From CAG-791 sp000431495 (GTDB lineage Bacteria > Bacillota > Clostridia > Lachnospirales > Lachnospiraceae), in the NCBI GenBank assembly GCA_052117605.1, contig JBQKIT010000009.1: 64,000 nucleotides of DNA. One strand, written 5' to 3'. Below the pieces are notes generated by a model, which did not search any database, was not told where the DNA came from, and saw only the letters and a list, made by a program, of their open reading frames with translations. The translations under genes were made by a program, and so were the position numbers. Of the stretch, positions 59,474 to 64,000 are shown one piece after another (within the stretch, counting starts at the first letter, position 1; every line of letters starts with the position of its first letter).

Positions 59474-60823
59474 CTATCCTACAATCAGATTCTCCTGCGG
59501 GTAATGGAGTTCGCTCCCCGCACGGGGCGAGATGGTTGCAAATACAACTGTCAGTCCGCCGACTCTTCCGCAGAACATCATCAGCACAAGAATCAACCGA
59601 GAGACCGTTCCGAGCTCTCTTGTGATGCCGAGGCTTACGCCGACGGTTCCGATGGCGGAAGCGGTTTCGAACAGACAGGAGATCAGAGGAAGCCCCTCAA
59701 GTCTGCTGATGATAATGCCGCCTGTCACAAAAACAGTCAGATACAGGAAGAGAATTGCAACCGCATTCCGGATGACAGCAGACGGGACCCTGCGGTGGAA
59801 CATCTGCGTGGCATCCTTGCGGCGGAAGACGGCAAAGGCAGTTGCAGCAAGGACCGCAAAGGTCGTGGTTTTCATACCGCCTGCGGTGGATCCCGGGGAT
59901 CCGCCGATGAGCATCAGGAAGATCATGACAAGAAGCCCGCCCTCACTGATCTGCGCATAATCGACGGTGTTGAAGCCGGCCGTCCGCATGGTCACGGACT
60001 GGAACAGTGAGCCCCAGAACCGCTGGGGAAGCGGCATTTCCGCAAGCTCGAAAAAGAAGAAATACAGTGCCGGAAGAAAAATGAGAATGCCGGTGACGGT
60101 CAGCACCGTCTTCGTCTGCATGGTGCAGAAGCGGAAACGGAACCGATTCTTCCGGAGGTCATCCCAGACAGAAAAGCCAAGGCCGCCGATGACGATAAGA
60201 AGCATGATCGTGATGTTGATCACCGGGTTTGCCACATACCAGCACAGGGAAGAATACGGTTCCAGATGTCCCATCAGATCGAAGCCGCCGTTGCAGAATG
60301 CGGACACAGAGTGGAAAAGTCCGTACCAGATGCCCCGTGCAGGTCCGAAATCCCGGACAAAAACCGGCGTCAGAAAAGCCGCGCCCAAAAGCTCCAAAAG
60401 GATGGAGGTTTTCAGGATGAAACCGGTCAGACGGACAATCCCGCCTACCTGAGCCGCAGAAATCGACTCCTGCATGGTGCTGCGCTGCCGGAGGCTGATC
60501 CGCTTTCCGGAGAACAGGAAAACCGCGAGCGAAGCGGTGACAATTCCCATGCCTCCGATCTGAAGAAGAAGCATAAGAATCACCTGACCGAACAACGACC
60601 AGTAGGTAACCGTGTCCTTTACAACCAGGCCGGTCACACAGGTTGCTGAAGTGACCGTGAACAAGGCGTCCGCAAAGGAAGCCCCCTGCCGGTCTCTGGT
60701 GGCGATCGGCAGCATCAGAAGAAGTGTTCCGATCAGAATGACGCCAAGAAACCCGAAAAAAATGATCTGTGAAGAAGTCAGCTCCGGACGCCGCCGGAAC
60801 ACCCGTTTCGTCTCATTATTCAT
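59474..60823 (-). CDS. ktrB: KtrB/TrkH-type potassium uptake channel
   Basis: 449 residues with about eight to ten membrane segments in the four-fold MPM arrangement; the selectivity filter segments include TCVTGLVVKDT, SAFCNGGFDLMG, MRTAGFNTVD and ASAIGTVGVSLG. Sodium- or proton-driven K+ uptake with KtrA. First gene of the minus-strand pair. Confidence 0.92.
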   Translation of the reverse strand: MNNETKRVFRRRPELTSSQIIFFGFLGVILIGTLLLMLPIATRDRQGASFADALFTVTSATCVTGLVVKDTVTYWSLFGQVILMLLLQIGGMGIVTASLAVFLFSGKRISLRQRSTMQESISAAQVGGIVRLTGFILKTSILLELLGAAFLTPVFVRDFGPARGIWYGLFHSVSAFCNGGFDLMGHLEPYSSLCWYVANPVINITIMLLIVIGGLGFSVWDDLRKNRFRFRFCTMQTKTVLTVTGILIFLPALYFFFFELAEMPLPQRFWGSLFQSVTMRTAGFNTVDYAQISEGGLLVMIFLMLIGGSPGSTAGGMKTTTFAVLAATAFAVFRRKDATQMFHRRVPSAVIRNAVAILFLYLTVFVTGGIIISRLEGLPLISCLFETASAIGTVGVSLGITRELGTVSRLILVLMMFCGRVGGLTVVFATISPRAGSELHYPQENLIVG

Positions 60824-61130
60824 AGATAGATCTGTAATCGTCCTTTCCCTGCCCGCCTGGCTCGGTACCCCGGCGAAAGCTATCCCTATCTTACATCATT
60901 TGCAGCAAAAACTGTGTTGTATTCCGCTAAAGTTTGTGTGATACTGTTTTTACAAGCGGATGGAAACATCCTCGAACATTGAAATTGCCGAAGAGATGAT
61001 GAGTGTGGCGAAAGTGACGAGGTTTACTTTTGCTGCGCTCATTTTTGTATATCAGGCAGCACCAGCCGAAAAGAGAAAGACAGAGAGCCGGGCTTGCCTG
61101 GCGGGCAAAGAGCGAAGAAAGGCAGAGAGC

Positions 61131-61706
61131 ATGGAAAAAGAAGCATTCATTGAACTGGTGGAAGCCAACCCGGTTGTTGCCGCGATCAAAGACGATGACG
61201 GCCTGAAACGGTGCCTGGAGTCAGACATCGATGTGGTATTCGTGCTGTATGGAGATGTCATCAGCATTCGCGAAATTGTTCACCGGCTGAAGAAAGGAAA
61301 CAAGACCGTTCTCGTTCACGTTGATTTGATTTCCGGCCTTGCGCCGAAGGAGGTCTCGGTTGATTTCATCCGGAAATACACCGAAGCGGACGGAATCATT
61401 ACAACGAGAAGGAATCTCACCGAGTATGCGAAGTCGCTGGGAATGAACACGGTGCTTCGTTACTTCATGATTGATTCTCTGGTTCTGGAGAACATCAAAA
61501 AGCAAAGCAAGGCGGAGATTCAGCCGGATATCATTGAGATTCTTCCGGCAATTCTGGTCCCGGATTTTATCGAACGAATCCGGAAAATCTGCAAGGCCCC
61601 CTTGATGGCCAGCGGATTGGTAACCAGCAAACAGGAGACGCTGCATGCGCTGAATGCGGGGGCCATCGCAGTGTCCACAACAAATCAGACGATTTGGTTT
61701 TCATAA
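61131..61706 (+). CDS. glpP: Glycerol-3-phosphate-responsive antiterminator (GlpP family)
   Basis: 191 residues. GlpP-type (beta/alpha)8-like RNA-binding regulator: DLISGLAPKEVSVDF, DGIITTRRNLTEYAKSLG and MASGLVTSKQETLHAL are family motifs. With glycerol-3-phosphate bound it lets RNA polymerase pass leader terminators of glp genes. ATG at 61131 fits the family start; the upstream in-frame part (from 60960) looks non-coding. The glycerol-3-phosphate oxidoreductase genes follow after 13 bases. Confidence 0.9.
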   Translation: MEKEAFIELVEANPVVAAIKDDDGLKRCLESDIDVVFVLYGDVISIREIVHRLKKGNKTVLVHVDLISGLAPKEVSVDFIRKYTEADGIITTRRNLTEYAKSLGMNTVLRYFMIDSLVLENIKKQSKAEIQPDIIEILPAILVPDFIERIRKICKAPLMASGLVTSKQETLHALNAGAIAVSTTNQTIWFS

Positions 61707-61719
61707 AGGAGGGGGAAAA

Positions 61720-63168
61720 ATGATTTATGACGTAGTCATTATCGGTGCCGGGGTATCCGGCGCGGCAATCGCAAGAGAGCTGTCCAGGTATGAGGCAGAG
61801 ATCTGCGTACTGGAAAAAGAGGAGGATGTGTGCTGCGGAACGTCTAAGGCAAACAGTGCAATCGTGCACGCCGGATACGACTGTAAGCCTGGAACCATGA
61901 TGGCGAGGATGAACCTGCGGGGGAATGAGATGATGGAGCAGCTCTCCGAGGATCTTGATTTTCCGTTCCGCCGGAACGGATCTTTCGTTGTCTGTCTGGA
62001 TGAAACCCGTCTGGAGGCTCTGAAGAAGCTCTATGAGCAGGGAATTGCCAACGGAGTGCCGGGACTTCGGATGCTTGACCGGGAAGAGGCGCTGCAGATG
62101 GAGCCGAATCTTTCTGAGAATACGGTGGCAGCATTGTATGCACCGAGCGCGGGAATCGTCTGCCCTTTCGGACTGAACATTGCCATGGCTGAGAATGCAA
62201 AGGAAAACGGAGTGGATTTCTTCTTTAATACAAAGACGGAAGAGATCCATGCCGATGCCGATGGAATCTGGCATCTCCGGACAAGCAACGGCGAGTACCG
62301 GGCAAAATGTGTGGTCAACGCGGCAGGAGTCTATGCGGATCAGCTTCACAACATGGTCAGCAAGGAGAAAATTCACATTACGGCAAGAAGAGGCGATTAC
62401 CTTCTTCTGGATCATGAGGCCGGGGAGCATGTCAGCCATACGATCTTCCCGCAGCCGACCGCGCTTGGAAAGGGCGTTCTTGTTGCACCGACGGTTCACG
62501 GGAATCTTCTTGTCGGTCCGACGGCTGTGGATATCCCGGACAAGGAAGAGACTGCAACCACGCAGGAGGAGCTGGATCAGGTGGTCGGAAATGCCGGCAT
62601 GTCCGTGCGGGATCTTCCGCTCCGGAAGGTCATTACCTCCTTTGCAGGACTTCGCGCCCATGAGGATCATCACGAATTCATTCTGAAGGAAATCGAGGAT
62701 GCGCCGGGGTTCTTTGACTGTGCGGGAATCGAATCGCCGGGGCTTACCAGTGCTCCTGCCATCGGCGAGTATATGTCAGAGCTCATTGAGGGAAAATACG
62801 GATGGCCCAGGAAAGCAGACTGGAAGTCGAAACGAAAGGGAATCCTGGATCCGAAAAAGCTCTCGGTGGAGGAGTACAGCCATCTGATTCAGGAGAAGCC
62901 TGCCTACGGACAGATCATCTGCCGCTGTGAAAGCGTCACGGAGGGAGAGATCATGGATGCCATTCACAGGCCTCTGGGAGCAAGATCTCTGGACGGAATC
63001 AAGCGCAGAACCCGTGCAGGAATGGGAAGATGTCAGGCTGGCTTCTGCAGCCCGAAGGTCATGGATATTCTTGCCAGAGAGCTTGGACTTTCCCTGGAGG
63101 AGATTACAAAGTCCGGTGGAAGATCCAACATCGTGCTGGAGCGAACGAAGGAGGTTGGGGAAGAATGA
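61720..63168 (+). CDS. FAD-dependent glycerol-3-phosphate dehydrogenase-type oxidoreductase
   Basis: 482 residues of the GlpA/LhgO-like DAO family. FAD motif IIGAGVSGAAIARELSRYE at the N-terminus (about 6-24); the C-terminus (about 415-470) carries a BFD-like [2Fe-2S] domain with CRC and, 30-odd residues on, GMGRCQAGFC. Together with the next gene (GlpB-like role) it oxidises glycerol-3-phosphate to dihydroxyacetone phosphate under anaerobic conditions. AAAGGAGGGG ribosome binding site. Stop overlaps the next start by 4 bases (ATGA). Confidence 0.9.
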   Translation: MIYDVVIIGAGVSGAAIARELSRYEAEICVLEKEEDVCCGTSKANSAIVHAGYDCKPGTMMARMNLRGNEMMEQLSEDLDFPFRRNGSFVVCLDETRLEALKKLYEQGIANGVPGLRMLDREEALQMEPNLSENTVAALYAPSAGIVCPFGLNIAMAENAKENGVDFFFNTKTEEIHADADGIWHLRTSNGEYRAKCVVNAAGVYADQLHNMVSKEKIHITARRGDYLLLDHEAGEHVSHTIFPQPTALGKGVLVAPTVHGNLLVGPTAVDIPDKEETATTQEELDQVVGNAGMSVRDLPLRKVITSFAGLRAHEDHHEFILKEIEDAPGFFDCAGIESPGLTSAPAIGEYMSELIEGKYGWPRKADWKSKRKGILDPKKLSVEEYSHLIQEKPAYGQIICRCESVTEGEIMDAIHRPLGARSLDGIKRRTRAGMGRCQAGFCSPKVMDILARELGLSLEEITKSGGRSNIVLERTKEVGEE

Positions 63169-64000
63169 TACAGAGAGACATTGTCATCATAGGCGGAGGC
63201 CCGGCGGGCCTTGCGGCTGCTGCGGCAGCAAGAAAGAGCGGCGTGCAGGACATTCTGATTCTGGAGCGCGACGGAGAGCTCGGAGGAATTCTGAATCAGT
63301 GCATTCACAACGGCTTCGGACTTCGCAGGTTTAAAGAGGAGCTCACGGGTCCGGAGTATGCAGGAAGGTTCATCGATGAGATCAAGGAGCTTGGGATTGC
63401 GTACAAGCTGGGCACGATGGTCATGGACATCTCGGAGAACCGTGTGGTGACGGCGATGAACCGGGAAGAGGGGATTCTGCAGATTCAGGCAAAGGCGGTG
63501 ATTCTCGCCATGGGCTGCCGTGAGAGACCAAGAGGCGCGCTGAACATCCCGGGCTATCGTCCGGCGGGTATTTTCTCTGCAGGAACTGCGCAGCGTCTGG
63601 TGAACATTGAAGGCTATATGCCGGGGCGTGAGGTCGTGATTCTGGGATCCGGCGATATCGGTCTGATCATGGCAAGACGAATGACGCTGGAGGGCGCGAA
63701 GGTCAAGGTGGTTGCGGAGCTGATGCCCTACTCCGGCGGTCTGAAGCGAAACATCGTCCAGTGTCTGGATGACTTTGGCATTCCGTTAAAGCTCTCCCAT
63801 ACCGTTGTAGACATTGAGGGAAAAGAGCACATCTCTGCGGTTACCATCGCGGAGGTCGGACCGGACCGGAAACCGATTCCGGGGACCGAGGAGCGCTATA
63901 CCTGCGATACCCTGCTTTTGTCGGTCGGACTGATTCCGGAGAACGAACTGTCGAGATCCGCGGGCGTGGAAATCAATGCGGTTACAAGCGGGCCTTATGT
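63165..64000 (+). CDS. FAD-dependent pyridine-nucleotide-disulfide-type oxidoreductase, cut by the window end
   Basis: Begins MIQRDIVIIGGGPAGLAAAA (FAD-binding GGGPAG) and reads on to the window edge without a stop; about 279 residues are visible. GCRERPRGALNIPG and the second nucleotide motif ILGSGDIGLIMARRM are those of the partner subunit of clostridial anaerobic glycerol-3-phosphate dehydrogenases. Overlaps the preceding gene (ATGA), so translationally coupled. A third small DUF1667 protein often follows and may lie outside the window. Confidence 0.9.
   Translation, partial: MIQRDIVIIGGGPAGLAAAAAARKSGVQDILILERDGELGGILNQCIHNGFGLRRFKEELTGPEYAGRFIDEIKELGIAYKLGTMVMDISENRVVTAMNREEGILQIQAKAVILAMGCRERPRGALNIPGYRPAGIFSAGTAQRLVNIEGYMPGREVVILGSGDIGLIMARRMTLEGAKVKVVAELMPYSGGLKRNIVQCLDDFGIPLKLSHTVVDIEGKEHISAVTIAEVGPDRKPIPGTEERYTCDTLLLSVGLIPENELSRSAGVEINAVTSGPY

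Noticed and set aside
60960..61130. A longer start for GlpP
   Set aside because: The extra residues do not fit the family and the family start lies at 61131.
1..64000. CRISPR array or rRNA operon
   Set aside because: No regularly spaced repeats with unique spacers and no rRNA-like conserved blocks were seen.

Overview
The window looks like a chromosome segment of a Gram-positive anaerobe of the Clostridia, most likely a Lachnospiraceae-type gut bacterium. This is an inference. It rests on strong purine-rich ribosome binding sites, TTGACA/TATAAT-type promoters, a Gram-positive LexA box, lipobox lipoproteins, KtrAB, YitT, GlpP and glycan ABC loci of clostridial type. No rRNA, intact tRNA or CRISPR array was seen.

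Positions 1-34000 are an accessory island that has been rebuilt many times. A tyrosine integrase opens it (156-1529). After it come scars of older conjugative elements: a Maff2 stub, a topoisomerase III fragment joined to a relaxase tail, a VirD4/TraG fragment, a DNA-binding stub and a cluster of hairpins that may be an old oriT. Among the scars sit intact cargo modules: a DUF4143 ATPase; a Crp/Fnr regulator with a ferredoxin-like protein and a DUF2249 protein; a SymE/AbrB-like protein; an SOS-type mutagenesis cassette behind a LexA box (24870-28865); a metallophosphoesterase; and two AbiE-type toxin-antitoxin loci, one with its toxin broken by a nonsense codon.

The most striking part is 8424-24790. 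Eleven to twelve tightly packed + strand genes form what reads as one transcription unit ending at a hairpin terminator. They encode a coiled-coil protein, a short Hsp70-like ATPase, a Cys-rich protein, an AddA-like helicase, an AddB-like protein with Fe-S cysteines but no visible nuclease motif, a 58-residue very acidic protein, a second UvrD-type helicase, an XpaC-like protein, a TelA-like protein, a rhomboid protease, a membrane-anchored DNA/RNA endonuclease and a WYL regulator. I do not know this set as a named system. It is my candidate for a new defence or stress system that joins chaperone, DNA-unwinding and envelope functions.

Positions 34000-64000 look like ordinary metabolic chromosome. 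They hold a remnant sugar locus (AraC and transporter stubs), an iron alcohol dehydrogenase, a 5'-nucleotidase-like phosphoesterase and a plant-glycan locus: DUF5060/DUF4038 hydrolase, YitT protein, GH1 beta-glucosidase, AraC regulator, sugar ABC importer and GH120 beta-xylosidase. Next come an ECF sigma/anti-sigma group with two membrane proteins, and a peptide-use locus (M55 and P1 peptidases divergent from a five-gene peptide ABC importer whose leader ends in a strong terminator). The window ends with KtrA/KtrB potassium uptake and the start of a glycerol-3-phosphate operon (GlpP, a GlpA-like oxidoreductase, and a second FAD oxidoreductase cut by the window end).
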